Below, in pieces: positions 9,101-16,171 of a stretch of 46,835 nucleotides of DNA (its first letter is position 1; each line of letters starts with the position of its first letter). The stretch is taken from positions 1-46,835 of the forward strand of contig JACRDB010000148.1 of assembly GCA_016218725.1 (NCBI GenBank). Direction: 5' to 3'. The notes beneath the pieces are model-generated. The model searched no databases, was not told where the DNA came from, and was given only the letters and a program-made list of their open reading frames with translations. The DNA is from Deltaproteobacteria bacterium (GTDB lineage: Bacteria > Myxococcota_A > Polyangia > Polyangiales > Ga0077539). The translations under genes and the position numbers were made by a program.

Positions 9101-9331
9101 AGCCGCAAGGTGTTCTACCTGTCCAACCGCAACGGCGCCGACCCCCGGCGCATGCCCTTCGAGGCCACCATCCCGCTGAGACCCGGCGCCAACATCGTGA
9201 CCGTGGTGGCCCGCGAGGACGACGACGTCCTGGCCCGCAGGGTGTACGTCGTCCGCAGGGACGGCCCCGGCGGGGAGCTCCTCGCCACCCCCCAGCACGG
9301 CGAAGACGACCTCGGCGACTCCGACGATTGA
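6200..9331 (+). CDS. S41 (C-terminal processing) peptidase with large beta-rich C-terminal extension
   Basis: A 1043-residue exported or membrane-anchored protease. An N-terminal hydrophobic segment (residues 10-25) serves as signal or anchor. A PDZ domain lies at about 195-265 (GGHFGGLGIVISIRDG), and the S41 catalytic domain at about 290-470. The catalytic Ser is in SASASE (391-396) and the Lys in TSFGKGSVQ (K418), both intact. Beyond it, where a typical CtpA ends, about 500 further residues follow: two Ig/CARDB-like beta regions (about 615-660 and 760-830), an SH3-like domain (about 850-908, LRESASPTARV ... PGWAL) and a last beta domain. The tail may bind peptidoglycan or target proteins in the periplasm. 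It is monocistronic or weakly linked to the permease genes 41 bases downstream, which have their own promoter-like element. Confidence 0.92.
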   Translation: MRTRWTSAWKAAVVLSACLCAFYVTVSRHGGLFGVGGARALQAQPRGAAHTRDPNYALADMRVLRYVLLEINNSYVDPTRVHPRDMLLKGLDAIQRNVAQVLVQHEDNSPTVTVRVDTHERTFTIGDVRAPWDLEPRWREIFTFLQQHLRDSDVDLRDVEYIATNGMLHTLDPHSVALNPEQFHEMQIQTGGHFGGLGIVISIRDGLLTIMNPMAGTPAEQAGLRRYDRIVKIGEESTTNMSLTEAVNRLRGRENTPVSIWVTRAGAGGWVQPRRFDLVRAVINVRSVEHRLLSNNIGWVRIKSFSETTGRELTRAVAEMRRQGMRGLVMDLRNNPGGLLEQAVEVADLFLSSGVIVVTAGNRSEGREEREARAEDTEPDYPMAVLVDGASASASEIVAGALKNNNRAIIIGQTSFGKGSVQTVRSLPDGGALKITIAQYLTPGDVSIQGTGITPDIELDPMTADALDMDLDADRIYPREADLSAHLTNTRARADQRASEVLQFYFPADEREQLRLRGADDLSDDGYREDFPIRFARDLVAAAPRPGRREELQDARPLIDRTRAEQVALVARALQPLRINWEEGPDGGAPNLQVETSLSRPDGVAVPGQPLDLTVRVTNRGTTPVFRLRATTKSDNPLFQNRELVFGRVDPGETRSWTTPLGICEYEGYRPGSSSLPAPGTRKVCLVPLPSLSRTDGIRLEWSELHNRRPANVDPTRVSVRGLERPVFAYGWQVAEQHRAGSGNGDGRVQRGEQLAMYLTIRNVGRGRSYSTRANLRNLSGEGVLLHDARFTIDNLEPGQERRVAFTFDVGQGYRERDVRLEFAIQDEDLREAATQKVRIPIEAAAPAVASASGTLAPVGPLELRESASPTARVIARAEATALFPITAQSGEWVRLDLGGGRPGWALRSAGGPPHAGRALFAPAMHNSPPMIESDGAATLAVRGPSFVLHGTSSDENRVLDLYIFAGSRKVFYLSNRNGADPRRMPFEATIPLRPGANIVTVVAREDDDVLARRVYVVRRDGPGGELLATPQHGEDDLGDSDD

Positions 9332-9359
9332 CCACCCTCTGGGGTGCTGTGGGTGGGTG

Positions 9360-9365
9360 TACACT
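9360..9365 (+). promoter_or_regulatory. -10-like TACACT before the first permease gene
   Basis: TACACT ends seven bases before the ATG at 9373 and no Shine-Dalgarno is present in the gap, the same leaderless layout as at metG and the S41 gene. Confidence 0.5.
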
Positions 9366-9372
9366 CCCCGCG

Positions 9373-10398
9373 ATGCCCCCGAGGGTGACCCGCGCCGTGA
9401 CCGCGGCGGCCTGCGTGCTGCTGGTGCTCAACCTCTCGGTGTGGGCGGCTGGGGCGCCTCCCGGCGCGGTGCTCCGGCTGGTCCTGGCGGGCACCCTCGG
9501 GAGTGGTTATGGTGTAGGGCAGCTCCTGGCCAAGGCCACGCCGCTCCTGTTCACCGGCGCCGCGGTGGCGCTGGCACTACGAGCGGGGCTCTTCAACATC
9601 GGCGCGGAGGGCCAAGGGGGCCTCGGGATCCTGTGCGCGGCGGTGTGCGGCGCGTGGCTCCCGGCGGGGACCCCGTGGCTCCTGGCGCTGCCCCTGGCGC
9701 TCCTGGCGGCGGCCCTCGGGGGGGGCTCCCTGGGCGCGCTGGCGGGGTGGCTCCGGGGGCGCTTCGGCACCCACGAGGTGCTCTCCACGCTGATGCTCAA
9801 CGGCCTGGTGGCGGTGCTCACCACCTGGCTCTACGGCGGGCCCCTGCGCGTAGGCGAGCAGGTCCACACGCGGGTGATCGCGCCCGGAGCGAGGCTCCCG
9901 CTGGCGGCGAGCTTCGCCCCGGCGCTGCGGGGCAGCGGGCTGAACCTCGCCTTCGCGCTGGGGATCGTGTGCGTGGCGCTCGCGGGCCTGTACCTCCGGA
10001 GCACGCGCGGGGGGCTCGCGCTGCGCGCGCTGGGCGCCTCCCCCGGGGCGGCCGAGGCGCTGGGCGTGGACCCGGTGCGCACCGCCACGCGGGCCATGGC
10101 GCTCTCCGGCGCGCTGGCGGGGCTCGTGGGCGCGCACTATGTGTTGGGGGTCAAGGGCTTCGCCGAGCAGGGGATGGGGGCCGGGGTGGGCTTCACGGGC
10201 ATCGCGGTGGCGCTCCTCGGGGCCCTGCGCCCCGGGGGGATCGTGCTGGCGGCGCTGTTCTTTGGCCTCCTGGCCCAGGGGGGGCTGGTGGTCAACGCCC
10301 TGGTGCCCGCGGACGTGCTGGCCGTGGCCCAGGCCGCGGTGATCATCGCCGTGGCGGCCCTTGGCGCTGGCCTGCGCCGCGGGGAGAGCACCCCGTGA
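9373..10398 (+). CDS. BmpA-type ABC transporter permease (nucleoside/simple-sugar class), first subunit
   Basis: A 341-residue polytopic membrane protein of the BPD_transp_2 family (YufP/RbsC-like). Family marks are the segment LFNIGAEGQ near residue 75, GTHEVLSTLMLN near residue 135, and the C-terminal block GFTGIAVALLGALRPGG. About nine to ten hydrophobic helices are visible. These permeases work as heterodimers with a second permease, a duplicated ATPase and a lipoprotein of the BmpA type to import nucleosides or related solutes. The second permease follows with a GTGA overlap. No ATPase or binding protein is encoded in this window, so those parts must lie elsewhere or the system is incomplete. 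The substrate is not readable from sequence. Confidence 0.9.
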   Translation: MPPRVTRAVTAAACVLLVLNLSVWAAGAPPGAVLRLVLAGTLGSGYGVGQLLAKATPLLFTGAAVALALRAGLFNIGAEGQGGLGILCAAVCGAWLPAGTPWLLALPLALLAAALGGGSLGALAGWLRGRFGTHEVLSTLMLNGLVAVLTTWLYGGPLRVGEQVHTRVIAPGARLPLAASFAPALRGSGLNLAFALGIVCVALAGLYLRSTRGGLALRALGASPGAAEALGVDPVRTATRAMALSGALAGLVGAHYVLGVKGFAEQGMGAGVGFTGIAVALLGALRPGGIVLAALFFGLLAQGGLVVNALVPADVLAVAQAAVIIAVAALGAGLRRGESTP

Positions 10399-11291
10399 CG
10401 GCGCTGGTGGTGTTCCTCGTCCAGGGCTTCACCGCGGCCACGCCGCTGGTGCTGGCGGCCCTCGGGGGCGTGCTCTCGGAGCGCTCGGGCGTGGCGACCA
10501 TTTCCCTGGAGGGCTACCTCCTGGCGGGGGCCTTCGGCGCGGCGGTGGTGGCGCTGGCCACCGGGAGCGTCGCCCTGGCGGTGCTCGCGGCGCTGGCCTT
10601 CGGGGCGCTCCTGGCGGCGGTGTTCGCGCTGGCCACCGAGGGGCTCAAGGCCAACGCCATCGTGGCAGGCGTGGCGGTGAACGTGCTGGCAGGGGCCGGG
10701 ACCCGCGTGGCCCTCAAGGCCCTCTACGACTCGGCGTCGAACTCGCCGCCCCTGCTGGAGCGCGCGGCGGGCACGCGGGGCCTCGCGCTCACGGCGGCGC
10801 TGGAGCTCTTGCGCTCGCCGCTCCTGTGGTGCGCCGCGGCGGGCGCCCTGGGGCTGCACCTGGTGTTCACGCGCACGGTCTTCGGGCTGCGGGTGACCGC
10901 GTGCGGCGAGCACCCCGCGGCGGCGCGCTCGCTGGGGGTGTCCGTGCCGAGGGTGCGCGCCGGGGCGCTCCTGGCGGGCGGGGCCCTCGCGGGGCTGGGC
11001 GGGGCCCAGCTCACCCTGCACCAGCACGAGTTCGTGGCGTTCATGTCCGGCGGCCGAGGCTTCCTGGCGCTCGCGGCGGTGATTCTTGGACGCTGGAGGC
11101 CGGTCCCCGCGGCGCTCTGGGCCCTGGTGATCGGGTTCCTCTCCGCGGTGGAGACCACCCTGGGGCCGTTCCTTGAGCGTCGGCTCCACCTCCCGACGGC
11201 GGTGCTCCAGGCGGCGCCCTATGCGCTCACGCTCCTGGCGGTGGTCGGCCTGGTCGGGCGCTCGCGGGCCCCGGCCGCGCTCCGGGGGTGA
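10395..11291 (+). CDS. BmpA-type ABC transporter permease, second subunit
   Basis: A 298-residue polytopic membrane protein, the usual partner of the preceding permease (YufQ-like). The N-terminal pattern TPLVLAALGGVLSERSGV ... ISLEGYLLAGAF is diagnostic of this subunit, and ACGEHPAAARSLGVSV is the conserved cytoplasmic loop that contacts the ATPase. About eight hydrophobic helices are visible. The GTG start overlaps the previous stop (GTGA), so the two subunits are probably translated in a coupled way and made in equal amounts. It ends about 90 bases before the left arm of the transposon-like element, so any ATPase gene that once followed could have been displaced; this last point is only a suggestion. 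Confidence 0.9.
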   Translation: MTALVVFLVQGFTAATPLVLAALGGVLSERSGVATISLEGYLLAGAFGAAVVALATGSVALAVLAALAFGALLAAVFALATEGLKANAIVAGVAVNVLAGAGTRVALKALYDSASNSPPLLERAAGTRGLALTAALELLRSPLLWCAAAGALGLHLVFTRTVFGLRVTACGEHPAAARSLGVSVPRVRAGALLAGGALAGLGGAQLTLHQHEFVAFMSGGRGFLALAAVILGRWRPVPAALWALVIGFLSAVETTLGPFLERRLHLPTAVLQAAPYALTLLAVVGLVGRSRAPAALRG

Positions 11292-11377
11292 CGAAACATC
11301 TATCCGGCGGGGAGACCTTCGCGGATGTTCGCTCCTCCGTGGGTCCCGCCCCCGGGTGCCCCAACTCCGCAAGGTGG

Positions 11378-11460
11378 CCGGGGTTCGCCAGAGCATAGCC
11401 CCTGAAGTCGCGTCGCTCACCCCGGGCAACCGAAGGCGGTCACCGCGCCTCCGCGCGGTT
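11378..11460 (+). repeat. Left 83-bp arm of the transposase element
   Basis: It matches 11984-12066 in reverse complement over all 83 bases; the next base on each side differs. The arm contains its own hairpin-forming sequence, described under the right arm. Confidence 0.9.
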
Positions 11461-11566
11461 GCGCAGCGACTGCTCGCGGGGAACGGGGAAGAGAGGCGGA
11501 ATTCCGCGGAGTTGAAATCGACCGCGAGCACACAACCTCGGGAGTCTCCCGCTCGATTACCTGCGC

Positions 11567-11983
11567 ATGAGCGGTGTGTACTCCCGTCTGAACGTGCACC
11601 TGGTGTGGGCTACCTGGGACCGGCGACCGATCCTCGACGAAGCCAGGGCGAGGCGAGTCCACGGTCTGCTCGACCGGCTGTGCATCGAGTGCGGCTGCGT
11701 CCCCTTTGCCATCGGTGGCGTGGAGGACCACGTCCACCTGCTGGTGGGGCTGCGCCCCTCGCTCGCCGTGTCGGACCTGGTGCGTTCGCTCAAGGTCGGC
11801 ACCTCGCAGTTCATCGCGCACCGGCTCCGGGTGCCAGCCTTCGCGTGGCAGAAGGGCTATGGCGCGTTCTCTCTTCGAGAGGCGGAGCGCGAAGTCGTTC
11901 ATCAGTACGTGCTGCGACAGCGGGAGCACCACACGCAGAACAGCCTCATCGACGACTGGGAACGCACGGACGACGCCCCTTGA
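11567..11983 (+). CDS. tnpA: Y1-type transposase (IS200-like / REP-associated tyrosine transposase)
   Basis: A 138-residue HUH single-strand transposase. The metal-binding HUH motif is HVH at residues 55-57 (EDHVHLLV), and the likely nucleophile is Y114 in QYVLRQREHH, the usual position in the last long helix. Such enzymes cut and join single-stranded DNA at hairpins. The length is close to IS200-type TnpA (130-155 residues). The gene lies inside two 83-bp inverted repeats that can each fold into hairpins, a layout expected of RAYT domestication. The stop codon touches the right arm. Upstream, 11539-11551 is a 13-base perfect palindrome (CGGGAGTCTCCCG) of unknown use. Both HUH and Tyr are intact, so the enzyme may be active. 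Confidence 0.88.
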   Translation: MSGVYSRLNVHLVWATWDRRPILDEARARRVHGLLDRLCIECGCVPFAIGGVEDHVHLLVGLRPSLAVSDLVRSLKVGTSQFIAHRLRVPAFAWQKGYGAFSLREAEREVVHQYVLRQREHHTQNSLIDDWERTDDAP

Positions 11984-12066
11984 AACCGCGCGGAGGCGCG
12001 GTGACCGCCTTCGGTTGCCCGGGGTGAGCGACGCGACTTCAGGGGCTATGCTCTGGCGAACCCCGG
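11984..12066 (-). repeat. Right 83-bp arm of the transposase element
   Basis: Reverse complement of the left arm. Inside it, ACCGCGC (11985-11991), loop GGAG and GCGCGGT (11996-12002) form a 7-bp hairpin, and a CCCGGGG/CCCCGGG pair can close a second, larger stem. Such subterminal hairpins are what Y1 transposases recognise. Confidence 0.85.
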
Positions 12067-12212
12067 GCATGAGTGTTGGGCGCGCCCTCGACCGTTCAAT
12101 TCACGATAATAATCTTGCAGCCGCTCCCCCACTCGAAGGCGTAGAGCGGGTGGCATGTCCGCGAACGTCTATCCGCCGATATACATTCATACGTATAGAC
12201 GTATGAAGGGAG
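12067..12212. other. AT-richer spacer with a 9-bp dyad downstream of dnaX
   Basis: No gene is visible. Bases 12186-12207 form a perfect dyad TTCATACGT-atag-ACGTATGAA just past the dnaX stop. It may serve as a terminator stem for dnaX or as a protein-binding site. The stretch is clearly richer in A and T than its surroundings, as expected of a recombination border or boundary region. Confidence 0.45.
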
Positions 12213-14219
12213 CTACAGCGGATCGCCCTCCAGGCGCACCCGGAAGACCTCGCCGCCGAGGAGCTCGCACACGGCGCGCACCATGGGGTCGTTGCGGGCG
12301 CGGGCCTCGCGGGCGTCGCGCTCGGCCTTGCGGGCCTGCTCCTCGCCGCGCTGGATGGACGGCGCGTCCTCCGCGAGCACGCCCAGCACCAGCTCCACCG
12401 CGGGGCGCACGCCGAAGACCCGCCCCGCTGCCTCGCACACCACCTCCTGGGCCTCGGGGGTGGAGAGCTTGCGCTTGAAGAAGCTGTCCCGCTCGTCCAC
12501 GGCGAGGCGCACCCGCTGGGCGGTGACCTCCAGGGGCACGGCGCCCTTGAGCACCGGGACCAGGCTCCCTTCCACCGCCGCCACCACGCGCCTCCAGGGC
12601 TCCAGCGCCTCCGCCGCGGAGGAGGTGTCCACCGTGGGCGCCGCGGGCACCGCGGGCATGACCGGCGCGGCGGGCGCGGGCACGGCCACCGGCCCCTCCG
12701 CGGCGCGCGCGACCACCGCGGCGCCGCGCGCCTCGGCGGACACCGCCACCGTGGCCCGGAGCGACGCCGCCGCCGCGGAGCTCCCCCGGAGCGCGACCGG
12801 TGCGGGCTCCGCGGAGGCCCTCGGGGCGCCGCCCTCGGGGTTCGGGCGAGAGATCGTAAACCGCGGCCCCGCCGTCGTCCCCGAGGGCGTCCCCGAGGGC
12901 GTCCCCGAGGGCGTCCCCGAGGGCGCCGACGCCCCCGCAGAGCCCCCCGAACCCCCGGACCCCGCGGGCCGCGCGGGCGCCACCCCCGGAGAGCCCCCCC
13001 GCGGGGGGGCCACCCCGCCGGCGGACGGTAGCGCTCGGGACGGGTCCGCGGTGGCGCCTCCGGGAGCGGACAGGCGCCGCTCCAGCTCGGCGAGGCGCGC
13101 AACCAGCTCCTCCGCGGGCAGGAGCGGCGGACGGTGGGCCAGGCGCACGCAGGCCATCTCCAGGGCCCAGCGGGGCTCCCTGGCGCGGGAGACCTCCTCC
13201 GCGGTGCGGGCCCAGGCCACGAAGAGCCGCTCCAGGTCCGCGGGCTGCGCGAGCTCGGCCAGGGCGAGCACCTCGGCGCGCTCCTCGTCGGCCAGGTCCA
13301 GGAGCTCCTGCGGGTCCGGCACCACCCGGGCCACCACCAGGTCCCGGAGCACCCCGTGGACGTGGAGGGCCACGTTCGGGAGGTCATAGCCCTCGCGGGC
13401 GATGGAGGCCACCACCCCGAGGGCGGCCGCGCCGTCCCCGGTGAGCACCGCCCGGACGAGGTCGTAGAGCACCTTGCGGTCGGCCACGCCCAGGAGCCGC
13501 GCCGCAGCGGCGCCGGTGATGGCCCCGGAGACCCCCGCGATGAGCTGGTCCAGGAGCGAGAGGGCGTCCCGCATGGAGCCCGCGGCCTCGCGGGTGACCA
13601 GCGACACGGCCGCGTCGTCGAAGGCGATCCCCTCGGCGCGGAGGATGTGCCCCACCCGCTCCCGGATGCGCGCCGCCGGCAGGAGCCGGAAGTCGTAGCG
13701 CTGGCAACGGGACAAGATGGTGATCGGGAACTCGTGCACCTCCGTCGTGGCGAAGATGAACTTCACGTGCGGCGGCGGCTCCTCCAGGGTCTTCAGGAGG
13801 GCGTTCCACGCGTTGTCCGTGAGCATGTGGGCCTCGTCCACGATGACCACCTTGTGGCGGTCCCGCGCGGGCATGTACGCCAGGGTCTCCTGGAGCTCGC
13901 GGACGTTCTCCACCTTGTTGTGCGTGGCGCCGTCGATCTCGCGCACGTCCGGGTCGCGCCCCTCGGCGATCTCCCGGCAGGCGGCGCACTGGAGGCACGG
14001 CTCCGGCGAGGCCCCGTCCCGGTCCAGGCAGTTGAGCGCCTTGGCCATGATCCGCGCGATGGTGGTCTTGCCCACGCCCCGCGCGCCGGAGAACAGGAAC
14101 GCGTGGGCCACCCGCCCCAGGGTGATCGCGTTGCGTAGCGTCTGTACGACGTGCTCCTGGCCCGCCAGGTCCGCGAAGGACTTCGGCCGCCACTTGCGCG
14201 CGAGGACGAGGTAGCTCAT
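12213..14219 (-). CDS. dnaX: DNA polymerase III subunit gamma/tau
   Basis: A 668-residue clamp-loader ATPase. The AAA+ core shows Walker A GARGVGKT (45-52), a C4 zinc module (C64, C75, C78, C81), Walker B VVIVDEAHML (124-133), the LLKTLEEPP loop and an SRC motif (TILSRCQRYDF). Domain III follows to about residue 370. A long Ala/Pro/Gly-rich linker (about 390-540) includes a GTPS tandem repeat, and the last 130 residues form a tau-like C-terminal domain. No A-rich slippery sequence for programmed frameshifting is apparent. The ATG at 14219 lies nine bases after a TAGCGT hexamer with no Shine-Dalgarno, suggesting a leaderless start; it faces the TPR gene across only 60 bases. Confidence 0.96.
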   Translation of the reverse strand: MSYLVLARKWRPKSFADLAGQEHVVQTLRNAITLGRVAHAFLFSGARGVGKTTIARIMAKALNCLDRDGASPEPCLQCAACREIAEGRDPDVREIDGATHNKVENVRELQETLAYMPARDRHKVVIVDEAHMLTDNAWNALLKTLEEPPPHVKFIFATTEVHEFPITILSRCQRYDFRLLPAARIRERVGHILRAEGIAFDDAAVSLVTREAAGSMRDALSLLDQLIAGVSGAITGAAAARLLGVADRKVLYDLVRAVLTGDGAAALGVVASIAREGYDLPNVALHVHGVLRDLVVARVVPDPQELLDLADEERAEVLALAELAQPADLERLFVAWARTAEEVSRAREPRWALEMACVRLAHRPPLLPAEELVARLAELERRLSAPGGATADPSRALPSAGGVAPPRGGSPGVAPARPAGSGGSGGSAGASAPSGTPSGTPSGTPSGTTAGPRFTISRPNPEGGAPRASAEPAPVALRGSSAAAASLRATVAVSAEARGAAVVARAAEGPVAVPAPAAPVMPAVPAAPTVDTSSAAEALEPWRRVVAAVEGSLVPVLKGAVPLEVTAQRVRLAVDERDSFFKRKLSTPEAQEVVCEAAGRVFGVRPAVELVLGVLAEDAPSIQRGEEQARKAERDAREARARNDPMVRAVCELLGGEVFRVRLEGDPL
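12877..12924. repeat. 12-bp tandem repeat, four units, inside dnaX
   Basis: Four identical copies of GTCCCCGAGGGC (plus strand) encode a repeated GTPS tetrapeptide in the flexible linker of the tau subunit. Copy number could vary between strains without breaking the frame. Confidence 0.85.
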
Positions 14220-14228
14220 CGCCGTCGG

Positions 14229-14234
14229 ACGCTA
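14229..14234 (-). promoter_or_regulatory. -10-like TAGCGT of dnaX
   Basis: On the minus strand TAGCGT is followed by nine bases and the dnaX ATG. It shares the 60-bp divergent region with the element at 14265. Confidence 0.5.
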
Positions 14235-14264
14235 GCCCGCGCCCGGGCCCCGGTCCAGAAATGC

Positions 14265-14270
14265 TACGCT
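14265..14270 (+). promoter_or_regulatory. -10-like TACGCT of the TPR-gene operon
   Basis: TACGCT ends nine bases before the GTG at 14280 and the gap is pyrimidine-rich without a ribosome-binding sequence. This supports the GTG as the start and a leaderless transcript. Confidence 0.5.
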
Positions 14271-14279
14271 CTCCTCTCC

Positions 14280-15158
14280 GTGCGTAGACCGCTCCTCCCG
14301 GCGCTGGTGGCTTGCGTGTCCTTCAGCGCCCTGCCCGGAGCGCCCCGGGCGATCCCCTGGCCCGGCACCCAGGGCCCCCAGGGCCCCCGCGCGGATCCCC
14401 TGGACCCCCTGCGGTGGCGCAGGCTGCCTCGCTGGACGGCCCCCGGGGACCCGAGGCTGCGCCGCCCCGTGGCCCCCGTGAGCACCCCGAGGCCCGAGGC
14501 CGAGGCCCGCCTCCGGGAGGTCCTCGTCGCGCGCCTGGAGGACCGCCCGGACGCGCTGCGCGAGGCCCTCGCGAGGCTGGGCGAGGGCGCCGTCCTCCTG
14601 GACGTGGACGCCACCCTCTCGGCGGCCTGGGAGGCCGCCCAGCGCCAGGCCTGGGGCGACGCCTCGCGGCTCCTACGCGCCGCGCTCCCGAGGCTCGGCC
14701 CCGAGGTCCCCAGGGAGCTCCTGGTGCTCGACGGCGCCCGCTGGTCCATGGCCCGAGGCCCCGAAGGGCTGGACGACGCCCTCGCCCTCCTCGGGGCCTG
14801 GGTGCCGCTGGCGCCGTCCCCGCGGAGCGCCCTCGCGCGCGCCACGCTGGTCCTCGGCCTCCTGCGCGCCGGCCGCGCCGACGAGGCCCGCGCCCTGGCG
14901 GCCTCCGTGGCGCCGCTGTTCTCCGCCCAGGAGCTCTCCCGAGGGCCCAACCCGGTGGCCGCCGGGACCGCCCTGATGATGGACAGTGAAGTTGACGCCG
15001 CCCTGGGCGTCACGCTCTCCCTGGCCTCCCGTCACGCCGACGCCCTGCCGCTCCTGCGCCGCGCCGCGGAGGGCGCGCCACCCGCGTGGAGGTCGTTCCA
15101 GACAGCGTTTCTGGCGAGGGCGCCCGCCGCCGGGTCCCCGCCCGCGAGGCGGCCTTGA
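14280..15158 (+). CDS. Exported TPR-like protein, N-terminal part (possible frameshift to next gene)
   Basis: A 292-residue frame starting at GTG with a signal peptide (RRPLLPALVACVSFSALPGAPRA). The remainder is Pro-rich to about residue 75, then helical with Ala/Leu/Arg repeats reminiscent of TPRs (for example RADEARALAASVAPLF and SRHADALPLLRRAAEG). After about residue 270 the sequence turns into a non-helical Pro/Arg tail (AGSPPARRP) and stops, while the next frame, already open from 14996, continues with helical TPR-type sequence. One protein of about 630 residues split by a frameshift is therefore as likely as two genes. It heads the operon reaching to 18053. Confidence 0.6.
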   Translation: MRRPLLPALVACVSFSALPGAPRAIPWPGTQGPQGPRADPLDPLRWRRLPRWTAPGDPRLRRPVAPVSTPRPEAEARLREVLVARLEDRPDALREALARLGEGAVLLDVDATLSAAWEAAQRQAWGDASRLLRAALPRLGPEVPRELLVLDGARWSMARGPEGLDDALALLGAWVPLAPSPRSALARATLVLGLLRAGRADEARALAASVAPLFSAQELSRGPNPVAAGTALMMDSEVDAALGVTLSLASRHADALPLLRRAAEGAPPAWRSFQTAFLARAPAAGSPPARRP

Positions 15159-16171
15159 GGCCCCAAGGGGGCCCCCTGGCGCTCGCCCTGGGCGCCCTTG
15201 GGCTGTGCAATACCGTTGACGCGCAGCCACGGTGGGAGGAGGCCTTGAGGCCCGGGCGCCACGGGGGGCGGGTGCTGGCGGACCTGGCCAGCGGGGACGC
15301 GCTCCTGTCGTCCTTCGGGGGGGCCCCGCTGGGGGCGCGCAACCAGGCGCGGCAGAGCGCGGAGGCGCGCTTCCGTCAGGCGCTGGCGCTGGACCCGGAG
15401 AACCCCGAGGCGCTGGCGGGGGTGGCGGACCTGGAGGAGCGCGACGGCCACCACGGAGCGGCGGCGGCGCTGGCGCGGCGCTCGCTGGAGCTCGACCCGG
15501 TGGGGCCCCACGCGCCGGACGCGTGGTTCACGCTCTCGCTGGCGCACACGCGGCAGCGGCGCTTCGACCTCGCGCGGGACGACTACCTCCGGCTCCTGAC
15601 CTTCCACGCCGGGGAGCACTACCGCGCGCTGGTGTGGGGCAACCTGGCGGACACCTACATCTCGCTCCACGCGCTGGGGCCGGCCATCGAGGCCTACGAG
15701 GCCTGCGTGGCGGCGAACCCGCAGTACGCCCTCGGGTGGCTTGGCCTGGCGGTGTCCTACGACCGGGACGCCCGCGAGGACGCCACGGTGGCCGCCGAGC
15801 GGGCGCTGCGCGAGGCCTCGGACGAGGAGGCCCGCGCGGGGGCGCACGGCCACGTGCCCGCCCAGGGCGTGGTCGAGACCGCGGCGCTGGTGCGCGCGCT
15901 CAACTCCCCCAACGTGTTCTTCGAGCCGCCCTATGACCGGCACTACTACGACGGCGTGGCCCAGGAGGCCCTCGCGAGGGCCCACGGCCCCGGCGGGGTC
16001 GCGCCGCCGGACACCGCTCGGGCGCAGCGGGCGCGGGAGGCGGCGTCGCAGTCCTGGGCGGCGTTCCTGCGCGACGCGCCCCAGGACGACCCCTGGCGCC
16101 CCAGGGTCCAGGCCCACCTGCGGCGCCTCGGGCGCGTAGCTCCCCGACCGGCGCGCGGTCGAGGGCCGTGA
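15086..16171 (+). CDS. TPR repeat protein (possibly the C-terminal half of the preceding gene)
   Basis: A 361-residue frame overlapping the previous one by 73 bases. Several TPR units are visible between residues 85 and 230, for example ARFRQALALDPENPEALAGV, a following AAALARRSLELDP unit and GPAIEAYEACVAANPQYALG. No signal peptide is present at its own start, and the first 40 residues look non-coding, which favours its being the continuation of the upstream exported protein after a frameshift near 15086-15150. A GGAGGG lies 13 bases before the GTG, so independent initiation cannot be excluded. TPR proteins act as scaffolds; no partner can be named. It ends in a GTGA overlap with the ferredoxin gene. 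Confidence 0.65.
   Translation: MEVVPDSVSGEGARRRVPAREAALRPQGGPLALALGALGLCNTVDAQPRWEEALRPGRHGGRVLADLASGDALLSSFGGAPLGARNQARQSAEARFRQALALDPENPEALAGVADLEERDGHHGAAAALARRSLELDPVGPHAPDAWFTLSLAHTRQRRFDLARDDYLRLLTFHAGEHYRALVWGNLADTYISLHALGPAIEAYEACVAANPQYALGWLGLAVSYDRDAREDATVAAERALREASDEEARAGAHGHVPAQGVVETAALVRALNSPNVFFEPPYDRHYYDGVAQEALARAHGPGGVAPPDTARAQRAREAASQSWAAFLRDAPQDDPWRPRVQAHLRRLGRVAPRPARGRGP

Larger units (their letters stand above)
11378..12066. mobile_element. Small Y1-transposase element with 83-bp perfect inverted repeats
   Basis: Bases 11378-11460 are an exact reverse complement of 11984-12066 when compared base by base, and they frame a 138-residue Y1 (IS200/RAYT-like) transposase gene. 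The whole unit is 689 bp. The right arm begins directly after the transposase stop codon. Classical IS200/IS605 ends are not inverted repeats of each other, while RAYT genes are often framed by inverted REP sequences, so this looks closer to a RAYT plus REP arrangement. No obvious target-site duplication flanks it. Confidence 0.8.

Noticed and set aside
9328..9365. TTGACC as -35 for the first permease promoter
   Set aside because: The spacing to TACACT is 26 bases, too long for a sigma-70 pair.
11289..12180. Partly similar sequences around CATCTATCCGGCGG (left) and CGTCTATCCGCCGA (right) flanking the transposase element
   Set aside because: They match at about 16 of 20 positions with gaps and do not abut the arms, so I could not call them a target-site duplication.
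12213..14219. Programmed frameshift in dnaX producing gamma
   Set aside because: No A-rich slippery heptamer with a following stem was found near the end of the ATPase region.
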